Source of the DNA: Streptomyces sp. YS415 | Lineage (GTDB): Bacteria; Actinomycetota; Actinomycetes; Streptomycetales; Streptomycetaceae | NCBI RefSeq assembly: GCF_023544665.1 | Contig: NZ_JAMJFL010000007.1 | Coordinates: forward strand, 186,001-250,000 | Direction: 5' to 3' | DNA length: 64,000 nt | Part shown: piece after piece, positions 45,660-54,251 of the stretch | Position numbering within the stretch: the first letter of the stretch is position 1 | Layout: each line of letters begins with the position of its first letter | Position numbers and translations under genes: made by a program | Notes under the pieces: generated by a model | The model's database searches: none | The model's input: only the letters and a program-made list of their open reading frames with translations | Told to the model about the DNA's origin: nothing

Positions 45660-46567
45660 CACGGCAGGCCCGCCAGGTGCGCGGCCACGCGCTCGGCGTC
45701 CCAGGCGCCGTCGGCGATCACCACCCGGTAGCGGTAGGCGAAGGACTCGCCCGGCGGCAGGGCGAACTCCTCGAAGAACGCCCAGGAGAACGCGACCGTG
45801 GGGATGGGCTCGGAGCGCACGAACCAGTGGGACTCGTGGATGGCGTCGAGGTTCTCCGGGGCGTGCGCGAAGACGATCGTGGAGTGCGCGTCGACGTCGT
45901 CGTGCTCGGTGGTGAAGGCCAGCCACGGGCCCTGGGAGCCCATCGGCTTCCCGGCGCCGGCGCCGGGGGCGAAGACGGTGCCGCCGGTGAAGTCGCGCGG
46001 GCCGCGCCACTGGAGTCCGGTGTAGCCCGCCATCTCGCGTCCGGCGGTGGTCGGCGACCCGAAGCGCAGAGGGGCGTCCCGGATGTTGGTGAGGCGGATC
46101 GACCAGTCCAGGGCCCAGGCCCCGGCCTCTTGGTCGACGGAATGGACGGTGAGGCCGCGGGACTCGCGCGCCCACTCCTCGCCGCCGTTCTCCACCCAGG
46201 TCAGCTCCTCGGTGAAGGCGAGCCGGTCGTCGGTGACCGCGAACCCGGGGAAGCCGTCGTGGCGCATCGAGCCGACCCGCTCGGGCAGGCGCAGATATCC
46301 CTCGCCGTGGACATAGCTGTTGCCGCCCCAGAAGTTCTGCCCGGACAGATGGCTCGCGGTCATCTGCAGGCCCTTGTGCCAGCGGTGGTCGCTGGGCCGG
46401 TATCCGGTGACCGTACGGCCGGACAGCGTGCGCAGCGGGTGGGCGTAGGGCTTGCGGGACTCGAAGGCGTCGGGGTCGGGGCGGTAGACGTAGCGGAGGA
46501 TCTCCGTGCCGTTCGCCGCCGCGACCGCGATGTGCTCGCCGTGCGTGTGGCTGACCCGGATGCTCAT
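45656..46567 (-). CDS. PmoA-family (DUF6807) protein
   Basis: 303 residues. It carries YRPDPDAFESRKPYAHPLRTLSG, SDHRWHKGLQMTASHLSGQNFWGG and YTGLQWRGPRDFTGG, which fit the PmoA/DUF6807 family (the old name refers to a supposed methane-oxygenase link and is misleading). These proteins sit in carbohydrate operons with Gfo/Idh/MocA oxidoreductases, as here; a sugar-mutarotase-like or lyase role has been proposed but is not shown. Start overlaps the upstream gene's stop. Confidence 0.82.
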   Translation of the reverse strand: MSIRVSHTHGEHIAVAAANGTEILRYVYRPDPDAFESRKPYAHPLRTLSGRTVTGYRPSDHRWHKGLQMTASHLSGQNFWGGNSYVHGEGYLRLPERVGSMRHDGFPGFAVTDDRLAFTEELTWVENGGEEWARESRGLTVHSVDQEAGAWALDWSIRLTNIRDAPLRFGSPTTAGREMAGYTGLQWRGPRDFTGGTVFAPGAGAGKPMGSQGPWLAFTTEHDDVDAHSTIVFAHAPENLDAIHESHWFVRSEPIPTVAFSWAFFEEFALPPGESFAYRYRVVIADGAWDAERVAAHLAGLPW

Positions 46568-47688
46568 GCGCGCTCCTCGGGGGCCCAGTCGGGGTGGTTG
46601 CCGTGCATCGCCGCGTAGAAGGGATCACCCGGCGCGATCTCGCCGGAGCGGACCGGCAGGCCGGTGAACGCCGACTTGTACAGCGCGGCGGCGAATTCGA
46701 GTGTGGCCCGCGCCTCGGGACCGCTGCCCGGGGGCCGTACGCCCGCGTCGTACGCGTCGAGGAGGCCGCCGAGCTGGGCCGTGTGGGAGCTGGGGACGTC
46801 GGTGGCGGGGGCGCGCCAGGCGTCGGCGCGGCCGGCGGGGACATGCGGGGCCGGGGTGTAGACCCAGTCCTCGTTGCGGTGCCCGTACAGGTGGGTGAGC
46901 TCGACGGTGGCGTCCGCGCAGTCGACGCGGATGCGGCTCACCTCGTGCGGGGAGAGCACGCTGTTGACGACGGTGGCGAGGGCGCCGTTGGCGAAGCGGA
47001 CCAGCGCGGTGGAGACGTCCTCGCTCTCGGTGTCGTGGGCCAGCCGTGCCGCCATCGCGCGGATCTCGTCCCACTCACCGAGCAGATGCAGCAGCAGGTC
47101 GTACTGGTGGATGCCGTGGCCCATGGTCGGCCCACCGCCTTCACTGACCCAACGGCCGCGCCAGGGCACCGCGTAGTACTGCGCGTCCCGGTGCCAGGTG
47201 GTCTGGCAGTGCGCGACCAGCGGGGCGCCCAGCTCGCCCCCGGCGATCAGCTCGCGGGCGTGCGCGGCCCCGGATCCGTAGCGGTGCTGGAAGATCACGG
47301 ACGCGTACGCGCCGGACGCCTCCTCGGCCGCCGCGATCTCGTCGTACTCGGCGAGGGACAGCGTGAGCGGCTTCTCGCACAGCACCCAGGCGCCGGACTT
47401 GAGCGCGGCCACCGTCTGCTCGCGGTGCAGGGAGGGCGGGGTGCCGATGAGCACCAGGTCGGGTCGTTCGGCGTCCAGCATCGCGTCGACCGACGGGTAT
47501 CCGGCGACCGCGCCGCCCGCGAGCTCCCGGAAGGCGGCGAGTCTGCCCGGGTCCACGTCGACGGCGGCGACCAGTTCCGTCCGGTCGGCGTGGGCGGTGA
47601 GGGCGGCCAGATGACTGCCGCTGACGATGGCACCGGTGCCGACGACGGCGACACGGCGGCGGACGGGGTTACCGGACGACACGGACAT
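46564..47688 (-). CDS. Gfo/Idh/MocA-family oxidoreductase
   Basis: 374 residues. N-terminal Rossmann domain VAVVGTGAIVSGSHLAAL, and the family motif WVLCEKPLTLSLAEYDEI with the catalytic-region Lys; C-terminal beta-sheet domain with HGIHQYDLLLHLLGEWDE. Acts on a sugar or cyclitol with NAD(P). ATG at 47688 follows GAGGAG; the upstream in-frame ATG at 47790 includes the operator region. First gene of the Gfo-PmoA-cupin operon, probably regulated by a LacI repressor encoded elsewhere. Confidence 0.88.
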   Translation of the reverse strand: MSVSSGNPVRRRVAVVGTGAIVSGSHLAALTAHADRTELVAAVDVDPGRLAAFRELAGGAVAGYPSVDAMLDAERPDLVLIGTPPSLHREQTVAALKSGAWVLCEKPLTLSLAEYDEIAAAEEASGAYASVIFQHRYGSGAAHARELIAGGELGAPLVAHCQTTWHRDAQYYAVPWRGRWVSEGGGPTMGHGIHQYDLLLHLLGEWDEIRAMAARLAHDTESEDVSTALVRFANGALATVVNSVLSPHEVSRIRVDCADATVELTHLYGHRNEDWVYTPAPHVPAGRADAWRAPATDVPSSHTAQLGGLLDAYDAGVRPPGSGPEARATLEFAAALYKSAFTGLPVRSGEIAPGDPFYAAMHGNHPDWAPEERA

Positions 47689-47722
47689 GCGGCGCTCCTC
47701 GAACGGCCGACGGACTGCCTGC

Positions 47723-47736
47723 AGAAAGCGCTTGCT
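47723..47736. promoter_or_regulatory. LacI-type operator of the Gfo-PmoA operon
   Basis: AGAAAGCGCTTGCT is an imperfect palindrome centred on the CG of AAGCGCTT, the core recognised by LacI/GalR-family repressors. It lies 35 bases upstream of the oxidoreductase start, where a repressor would block transcription. No LacI gene is in the window. Confidence 0.6.
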
Positions 47737-47808
47737 CCCCGGGCAGACCCTAGGCGCCGAGACGTCACCGAACAACCCCTCCACGGACACTGCCGGGGGG
47801 GGCTCTTC

Positions 47809-49020
47809 TCAGGTCACAGCGGCCGTCGGCGCCTCCCGGACGGGTGGCCGCGCCGTCGCCACCCGCTCCCGGGTGAGGGCGCCGGTCATCCGGCGGGCCG
47901 TCAGCGGATCGGCGGGCAGGACGTGGGAGGCGAACCAGCGGGCCGCGGACGGGTCGGGGGACGGTTCGACGAACTCCGCGCCCGCGTAGTCGTCGAGTGG
48001 TGGGTCGTAGACGTAACCGCAGACCATGCCGTGGTCCACCAGGCGCTCCAGGAGGGCGTCGCGGCCCTGGACCAGGAGCGGGACGCGGAACAGCGGGAGG
48101 GGGCCGTCGGGGACCGCCCGCTCGCGCAGGGCGGGGGACGCCCAGGCGGTGCCCGCCAGCAGCGCGACGCCGGCCCGGCGCCGGGTGAGGTCGTCGTCCA
48201 GGTGGGCCATGCGCAGGGCGAGCTGTCCGCGCACCAGGGTGCCGTGGCGGACCCGGAAGGCGTGCAGGTCGACGCGGACCCAGGGTTCGTAGGCGGTCAG
48301 GCTGGGTGCGGAGAGCGCCGAGGCGGTCAGGCGCGGGGCGTGCAGGGCCATGCGGAACGCGTCGCGCTCCAGCAGCCCGAGCCGCTGCATCGTGCGCCAG
48401 ACGGGGCGCACCAGGTGCAGGGTGCGGACGGACGAGCGGGCCAGGGGGCGCAGGGTCACCGTCAGGTCCTCGCGCAGTCGGCGCGGGGTGAGCAGGTCGT
48501 CGCGCAGCAGTTCCAGCTCGCGCCGGGTGCGCGCGTCCTCGACGGCGAGGAACCCTCCGGCCGTCGCGGCCACGTGCTTGGAGAGGCTGAAGGCGGCCGC
48601 GGTCCCGAAGGTGCCGACCGGCCGGCCGTCCACATGGGTGCCGATGGCGTGGGCCGCGTCCTCGATCAGCGGGATGCCCAGCTGATCGCAGCGGCGGCGC
48701 AGTTGCACCACCCGGTCGGGGATGCCGTAGAGGTTGGTGGTCAGGACGGCGTCGATGCCGCGCCAGGTGGCCTCCGGTACGGCGGCCGGGTCGATGTTGC
48801 CGTCCCACACGGAGACGGGGGCCTGCACCGGGCGGCAGCCCGCTGCGAGGACCACGAAGAGGATCACGTCGTCGTTCACCGGCGACATCAGCACCCGGGC
48901 GCCGGGCCGGCACCAGCGCCGCAGCGCCAGATAGAGGGCCAGCCGCGCCGAGGGGGTGTAGACGCATGCGCGGCCCAGCCGCCGCGTCATCGTCGCGGCG
49001 AGCCGCGATCCGTACGGCAT
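47809..49020 (-). CDS. DegT/DnrJ/EryC1-type sugar aminotransferase homologue
   Basis: 403 residues. PLP-dependent fold-type I enzyme: VYTPSARLALYLAL at the substrate loop, PLIEDAAHAIG with the PLP-ring Asp and His (near 120), and FSLSKHVAATAGGFLAV with the Schiff-base Lys near 148. Members aminate nucleotide-linked keto-sugars. The middle region (about 190-250) is unlike typical DegT enzymes, so the substrate may differ. ATG at 49020 with GGAAGAA upstream. The next gene upstream on the strand is a BcsL-like acyltransferase, suggesting shared work on a cell-surface glycan. Confidence 0.82.
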   Translation of the reverse strand: MPYGSRLAATMTRRLGRACVYTPSARLALYLALRRWCRPGARVLMSPVNDDVILFVVLAAGCRPVQAPVSVWDGNIDPAAVPEATWRGIDAVLTTNLYGIPDRVVQLRRRCDQLGIPLIEDAAHAIGTHVDGRPVGTFGTAAAFSLSKHVAATAGGFLAVEDARTRRELELLRDDLLTPRRLREDLTVTLRPLARSSVRTLHLVRPVWRTMQRLGLLERDAFRMALHAPRLTASALSAPSLTAYEPWVRVDLHAFRVRHGTLVRGQLALRMAHLDDDLTRRRAGVALLAGTAWASPALRERAVPDGPLPLFRVPLLVQGRDALLERLVDHGMVCGYVYDPPLDDYAGAEFVEPSPDPSAARWFASHVLPADPLTARRMTGALTRERVATARPPVREAPTAAVT

Positions 49021-49117
49021 CGTCACTTCTTCCGTCGAAGGGAGGGACGGGGGCGGCGCACATCCGCGCGCGCCGGTCGGGGCCGTGAGCCCGGCGGGCC
49101 GTCGTGCAGGGGCCGGT

Positions 49118-50242
49118 TCAGGGCGTGCGCGGGGCCGTGCGGCGGGAGGACCGCAGCGCGCCGACCGTCTTCAGCAGCCGGTCGGCGGGCTCTCGCAGGC
49201 CGGGGTGGGCGAGGACGGTGTTGCGCAGTCCGCGCACGGGCCTGCGCCACATCCGGTGCGCCGCCGCCACGGGATGCGGCCGGGTCGCGAAGCCCTCGCC
49301 CACCCGCAGCTCGCGCGTCTTGAGCCAGTCCTTGTACTCCTTGTCGCCCCGCCCGAGGTCGATCAGCCGCACCCCGTGCCGGGCCGCCGCCTCCGCGGTG
49401 CGCAGATGCATCATCAGCCCCGGCGAGTAGTAGTGGAGCTCGGGGTCGTAGGCGGTGAACCAGGCCGCGAGCACGGTCCGCGACCTGGGCCCGAAGTGCG
49501 CGGCGACGGGACGCTCACCGGCGTAGAGGACGGAGAGCACGCCGGCGCAGTGCTCCTCGCGCAGCCGGAACAGATGGTCCACGAGATCGACGATCCAGGG
49601 CCGGGCGAACCGGTCCATGCGCCCCGTCCTGCGGTACTGGGCGGACTTCCACTCCATGAGGCGGCGCAGCACCTGCGGGTCCCGCTCGTCGAAGACGAAC
49701 CGCACCTCGCCGAGGTCGCGCCCGAGCCGGCGTTCCTTCTTCAGCGTCGTCTTTGCCTGGCCCGGGTAGGTGGCCCGCAGCCACTGCGCGTAGTCCCCGT
49801 CGCCCGGCTCCAGGTCGATCACCGGCGAGGCGAACATGCCGGTGACGTACCGGCCGAACGGCTTCTGCTCCTCGACGAGATGGTCGAACTCGAAGCTGGC
49901 GAGCCCGCAGCCGCGCAGCAGTTCCTCGGTGTCCCAGACGATCCCGGGCCGGTGCACGAGGGCTTGCCGGTCGGACAGGCCGAGTCCGATCGCCTTTCCG
50001 ACGCCCAGGAAATTGCGTTCGTACGGCAGGAAGCCGACGGGCTCGCCGTGTTCGTGCAGGACGCCGATCTCGACCCCGCCCCGGTGGGCGCCGACCCCGA
50101 GGGCGAACTCCGGGGACAGGAACGGGTTGGCGTACTCGGGCGACTCGTCCATCGCCCGGTGCCAGGCGGCGCGCAGCGGCTCGCTCAGCTCGCGCGGTCC
50201 GTGGACGGTGATCTCCGTATCGGTGCTGCTCATGGATCGCAT
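49118..50242 (-). CDS. GNAT-type acyltransferase of the BcsL/CelD (FemAB-like) family
   Basis: 374 residues. It carries the two-lobed GNAT_6 pattern: NPFLSPEFALGVGAHRGGVEIGV, GFLPYERNFLGVGKAI, then GVLSVLYAGERPVAAHFGPRS, YSPGLMMHLRTAEAAARHGV and RLIDLGRGDKEYKDWL. Family members transfer acyl or amino-acyl groups onto glycans or peptidoglycan-like polymers. ATG at 50242 has GGGGGAGCGG upstream; the inner ATG at 50233 is an alternative. Same strand as the aminotransferase 97 bases downstream. Confidence 0.83.
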   Translation of the reverse strand: MRSMSSTDTEITVHGPRELSEPLRAAWHRAMDESPEYANPFLSPEFALGVGAHRGGVEIGVLHEHGEPVGFLPYERNFLGVGKAIGLGLSDRQALVHRPGIVWDTEELLRGCGLASFEFDHLVEEQKPFGRYVTGMFASPVIDLEPGDGDYAQWLRATYPGQAKTTLKKERRLGRDLGEVRFVFDERDPQVLRRLMEWKSAQYRRTGRMDRFARPWIVDLVDHLFRLREEHCAGVLSVLYAGERPVAAHFGPRSRTVLAAWFTAYDPELHYYSPGLMMHLRTAEAAARHGVRLIDLGRGDKEYKDWLKTRELRVGEGFATRPHPVAAAHRMWRRPVRGLRNTVLAHPGLREPADRLLKTVGALRSSRRTAPRTP

Positions 50243-50474
50243 GGGCGACCGCTCCCCCCAGTTCCCCCGGTGCCGCGCGGTACGCGCCGTCCGGGATCAA
50301 ACGTGGCGAAACCGCACCGACCCTGTCAAGGGTGGCGGTCGCAAAGGAACGGCATGTTTCGGATGGCTCGCGACCTCCTGCCCCACGACTGGCCGAACGG
50401 CACCCTTCTGCTCAACTCGCCGCTCCCGTACCGTCGTTGTCGCTTGTCGCGGCCATGACTACAAAGGGGTTCTC

Positions 50475-52694
50475 ATGGGCAGAGGTCTGCTGTCGCTGAT
50501 GCTGGCCGCGGTAACCGGGGCCGCCCTGCTCGGGGCGCCGGCGTCCGCGGCGCCACCACCGCCGCCGACCGATGTGTACCGGCCGGTCCGGGGCCCTGCG
50601 GCACCCGCGGAGTACCGCTATCTGCAGAAGACCCTGCCCGGGCAGCCGATCCCCCGCCACGCCCATGACCTCGCCGCGGCCCAGGCCCGTCAACTGCCCG
50701 TGGTGGGCGGGCGCTGGAAGAGCGTGGGGCCGACCGACATCGGCGGCCGGATCGTCTCCCTCGCCCTCGACCCCCGGCGCGCCGACACCCTGTACGCGGC
50801 GGCCGCGAGCGGCGGCCTGTGGCGCAGCACCGACGCCGGGCAGACCTTCCACTCGGTGTGGCCGGACAGCTGGACCCAGGCCATGGGCGCGGTGACGACC
50901 GCCCCCGACGGCACCCTCTACGTGGGCACCGGCGAGCCCAACCCCGGTGGCGGCAGCATCACCTACGAGGGGACCGGGCTGTACCGCAGCAAGGACGGCG
51001 GCCGCAGCTGGCAGTCGCTCGGCCTGCGCGACTCCGGCGCGATCAGCGCCATCACCGTCGACCCGGCCGACCCGCGCCGCATCTACGTCGCCGCGGCGGG
51101 CTCGCTCTACAACGGCGGCGGCGACCGGGGCGTCTACCGCACCGAGGACGGGGGCGCGACCTGGCAGCGGATCCTCGCGGGCGCGAACGAGTTCACCGGC
51201 GCCACCGAGATCGTCAAGGACGGCAACCGCCTCTACGCCGTCCTGTGGGACCACCGCCGCCGCCCCGACCTGCGGACCTACGGCGGTGTCGGCTCAGGCG
51301 TCTTCCGCAGTGACGACGACGGCGCGACCTGGCGGCGGCTCGGCGGCGGACTGCCCGCCGCGGGACCGGACGTGGGACGCATCGGCCTCGCCGTGGCCGG
51401 GGACCGCCTCTACGCGATCGTCAACAAGGCGAGCGGCCCCTTCGAGGGCTTCTACGCCTCCTCCGACGGCGGCGACAGCTGGAACCGCGCACCGGACAAC
51501 ACCGATCTGGCCAACTCCCAGTCCAGCTTCGGCTGGTGGTTCGGCAAGGTGTGGATCGACCCCCGGAACACCGAGCACGTCCATGTGGCGGGGGTCGCCC
51601 TGCTCACCACGAAGGACGGCGGCGCCACCTGGACCGCGGACGGCACCAGCATCCATGTCGACCACCACGCCATGGTGTGGGACCCGCGCCGGCCGGGCCG
51701 CGTCTACCTCGGCAACGACGGCGGCGTCTACCGCTCGGACTCCGACGGCGACGGCGGCTGGGTCAAGGCCCGGCACGAGCCGTACACCCAGCTCTACAGC
51801 GCCGCGATCAGCCCGCAGGACGTCACCCGGATCTCCGGCGGCTCCCAGGACAACGGCTCCCTGCGCTCGTGGGGCGGGGACGGCTTCAACGAGTACCTCG
51901 GCGGCGACGGCGAGGAGAACCTGATCGACCCGACCGACGTGAACACGGTGTACGCCTGCTACCAGTACGGCAACTGCTTCCGCTCCACCGACGGCGGCGA
52001 CACCCTCACGTACTTCTCCGACGGCACGACGTTCAAGCGCCGCAACTGGTTCACCCCGGTCGTCCTCGACCCGCGCAATCCGAAGATCCTCTACTACGGC
52101 GCCGAGGTGCTCAACCGCTCCACGGACGGCGGCGTGACCTGGCAGCCCATCAGCCCGGATCTGACCGGCGGACCGGGCGCGGACCCGATCTACACCAACT
52201 TCGGGACCATCACGTCGATCGCGCCCGCCTCCGACGGCCGCACGGTGTACGTCGGCACGGACGACGGCCGGGTGTGGGTCACCAAGGACCTCGGGGCGAC
52301 CTGGACCAAGCTCGCGGAGGGCCGGCCCTGGGTGACCCGGGTGGTCGTCGATCCGCGCGACCCCGACCGGGTGTGGACGACCCACTCCGGCTACCGCTCC
52401 GGCTCACCGCTCCCCCACGTCCACGCCAGCACCGACGGCGGGGCGACCTGGCGGAACCTGTCCGGCAACCTCCCCGCGGCCCCCGTCAACGACCTCGTCG
52501 TCGCCAAGGGGGGCGCCCTGTACATCGGCACCGACCAGGGCGTGTTCGCGAGCTTCAAGGGCGGCGGGCACTGGATGCGGCTGGGACGCGGCATGCCCGC
52601 CGTGCCGGTGGACGACATCGAGTACGACCCGGGGCACCGGCGGCTGGTGGCGGCGACCTTCGGGCGGGGCTTCTACGAGCTGAAGGTGAACTGA
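50475..52694 (+). CDS. Secreted beta-propeller protein with Asp-box (sialidase/VPS10-like) repeats
   Basis: 739 residues with a signal peptide (RGLLSLMLAAVTGAALLGAP, then ASA-A cleavage). The rest is a propeller built from Asp-box-like motifs, recurring as STDAGQTF, SKDGGRSW, TEDGGATW, SDDDGATW, SSDGGDSW, TKDGGATW, STDGGVTW and STDGGATW. Such proteins bind or cleave glycans, as in exo-alpha-sialidases and xyloglucanases; no catalytic pair is assigned here. ATG at 50475 follows AAAGGGG. Likely acts outside the cell on polysaccharide. Confidence 0.82.
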   Translation: MGRGLLSLMLAAVTGAALLGAPASAAPPPPPTDVYRPVRGPAAPAEYRYLQKTLPGQPIPRHAHDLAAAQARQLPVVGGRWKSVGPTDIGGRIVSLALDPRRADTLYAAAASGGLWRSTDAGQTFHSVWPDSWTQAMGAVTTAPDGTLYVGTGEPNPGGGSITYEGTGLYRSKDGGRSWQSLGLRDSGAISAITVDPADPRRIYVAAAGSLYNGGGDRGVYRTEDGGATWQRILAGANEFTGATEIVKDGNRLYAVLWDHRRRPDLRTYGGVGSGVFRSDDDGATWRRLGGGLPAAGPDVGRIGLAVAGDRLYAIVNKASGPFEGFYASSDGGDSWNRAPDNTDLANSQSSFGWWFGKVWIDPRNTEHVHVAGVALLTTKDGGATWTADGTSIHVDHHAMVWDPRRPGRVYLGNDGGVYRSDSDGDGGWVKARHEPYTQLYSAAISPQDVTRISGGSQDNGSLRSWGGDGFNEYLGGDGEENLIDPTDVNTVYACYQYGNCFRSTDGGDTLTYFSDGTTFKRRNWFTPVVLDPRNPKILYYGAEVLNRSTDGGVTWQPISPDLTGGPGADPIYTNFGTITSIAPASDGRTVYVGTDDGRVWVTKDLGATWTKLAEGRPWVTRVVVDPRDPDRVWTTHSGYRSGSPLPHVHASTDGGATWRNLSGNLPAAPVNDLVVAKGGALYIGTDQGVFASFKGGGHWMRLGRGMPAVPVDDIEYDPGHRRLVAATFGRGFYELKVN

Positions 52695-52719
52695 ACCGGC
52701 AGGGCGTACGGCCTTTCCA

Positions 52720-53502
52720 TCAGTGCTCCACCAGGGCCAGCACCCGGGCGGGAGAGCCGGAACCGGTGACGATGGGCAGCGGTCCGGCGATCAGGACGCA
52801 GCCCGTCGGCGGCAGCAGCGCCAGGTTCTGCAACTGGGTCAGGCCGTACTTGTCGTTGCCCATGAGGTAGGAGTGGCAGGGAAAGGCCGGTTCGAGGGCG
52901 TGTGCGCGTCCGGCGTCCGTGCCGACCGTCTCCACGCCCAGTCCGATCACCGGCGACTCCTCGGCGACCCAGCGTGCGCACTCCGGCGACAGGCCCGGTG
53001 TGTGCGGGCCGTTGTCGTCGGCGTTCAGGAACTCCTCCTGCGACTGCGCACGGGCGTCCCAGCCGGTGCGCAACAGCAGCCAGCCGCCGTCGGGCAGGGG
53101 GCCGTGCTCCGCCTCCCACGCCTTCACATGGTCCACGTCCAGGAGGAAGTCCGGATCGCGCTCCGCCTCCGCGGTGAAGTCCAGCACCGCGGCGGGCGCG
53201 ACCAGCCGGCCCGCCGGTACGGATGCCACGTCGGCGAGATGCTTGCCTGTCACCCAGTGGTTGGGGGCGTCGAAGTGGGTTCCGGTGTGTTCGCCGGTAC
53301 GGAAGTTGTTCCAGTACCAGGCCGGTCCGCGGCCGTCGTACCGGCTGATCTCCTGCAGCTCGAAGGCCGCCGTCTGCCCGAACTCGGACGGCAGCTGGAT
53401 CAGCGGGGTCGCCGCCGACAGCGGCGCGGTGAGGTCGACGACGTCGATCGCGCCCTCCCGCAGGGCGGACACCAGCGAGGCGAGGACGGACGGTTCGCGC
53501 AT
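52720..53502 (-). CDS. Cyclase-family (kynurenine-formamidase-like) hydrolase
   Basis: 260 residues. Metal-binding motif TGEHTGTHFDAPNHW (HxGTHxDxPxH) defines the cyclase superfamily, with DLTAPLSAATPLIQLP and VIGLGVETVGTDAG; the C-terminal glycine-rich part contains LPIVTGSGSPARVLALVEH. Members hydrolyse amides or lactones such as N-formylkynurenine; this one's substrate is open. ATG at 53502 has GGAGG five bases upstream; the longer frame to 53562 lacks a site. Convergent with the propeller gene. Confidence 0.85.
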   Translation of the reverse strand: MREPSVLASLVSALREGAIDVVDLTAPLSAATPLIQLPSEFGQTAAFELQEISRYDGRGPAWYWNNFRTGEHTGTHFDAPNHWVTGKHLADVASVPAGRLVAPAAVLDFTAEAERDPDFLLDVDHVKAWEAEHGPLPDGGWLLLRTGWDARAQSQEEFLNADDNGPHTPGLSPECARWVAEESPVIGLGVETVGTDAGRAHALEPAFPCHSYLMGNDKYGLTQLQNLALLPPTGCVLIAGPLPIVTGSGSPARVLALVEH

Positions 53503-53625
53503 GGGGGCCTCCGGACGGTAGGCGGACTTCCCAGCATGGATCGTTCCCGGGTCGTGCACCATGCGGCGGAAACGATCGGCCGGAAGGGACCGGTCAACCG
53601 GGGCCGTTCGGGCGTCACCGGCCGG

Positions 53626-54222
53626 TCATGACCCGTCCACGAGTCCGGCGATGTGCGCGGTGACCGTGTCCAGGACGCCGACCCAGGATTCCTCGTCGCC
53701 CAGCACGAGGTAGTTGAGGGTCAGTCCGTCCGTCATCGCGGCCAGATAGCGGGCCAGCACCGGAACGGGCACCCGCAGCCGGAGGTCCATGGTCCGGCTC
53801 AGCTGCTCGATGAGGTCGGCGTAGGTGTCGCGGTACAGCTCGTGCTGGCGCCGGGCCAGATGCTCGAACCCCGGGCGGCGCAGGGCGTACTGGGTGAGTT
53901 CGTAGGTGAGCATGTGCTCGTCGGGGTGGGTGCGGACGTGGTCCCAGTACGCCTGGAGTGCGGCCCGGACGGTCTCCTGGAGGGTGGACCTGGGGACCAG
54001 GGCCTGCCGCACCAGCGTCACGTAGTGGTCGGTGATGGTCGTGATGACGGACTCCACCAGGGCCTGCTTGGAGTCGAAGCAGTAGTGGAAGACGCTGAGG
54101 GACACGCCTGCCTCGGCGGCGATGGACCGGGTCGTCGTCCGTGCGACGCCGTCCCGGGCCATCGCCCTGATCGCCGCTTCCGTCAGCTGCAGGCGCCGTT
54201 CCGCGGACGGCATGCGTGCCAT
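53626..54222 (-). CDS. TetR-family transcriptional regulator
   Basis: 198 residues. Helix-turn-helix at the N-terminus (RLQLTEAAIRAMARDGVART, SIAAEAGVSLSVFHYCFDSK) and a C-terminal domain with YELTQYALRRPGFEHLARRQ and LDLRLR-like DLRLRVPVPVLARYLAAMTDGL, resembling BetI-like TetR regulators. ATG at 54222 follows GAGGGACACGC. It is on the same strand just downstream of the M19-like gene and is 123 bases from the cyclase-like gene, so its targets may be either. Confidence 0.85.
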   Translation of the reverse strand: MARMPSAERRLQLTEAAIRAMARDGVARTTTRSIAAEAGVSLSVFHYCFDSKQALVESVITTITDHYVTLVRQALVPRSTLQETVRAALQAYWDHVRTHPDEHMLTYELTQYALRRPGFEHLARRQHELYRDTYADLIEQLSRTMDLRLRVPVPVLARYLAAMTDGLTLNYLVLGDEESWVGVLDTVTAHIAGLVDGS

Positions 54223-54251
54223 GTGCGTGTCCCTCGTGCTCGTACCGGCGC

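Noticed and set aside
46594..49323. Long plus-strand open frame of about 900 codons
   Set aside because: Antisense to the oxidoreductase and aminotransferase genes; composition is typical of a high-GC shadow frame.
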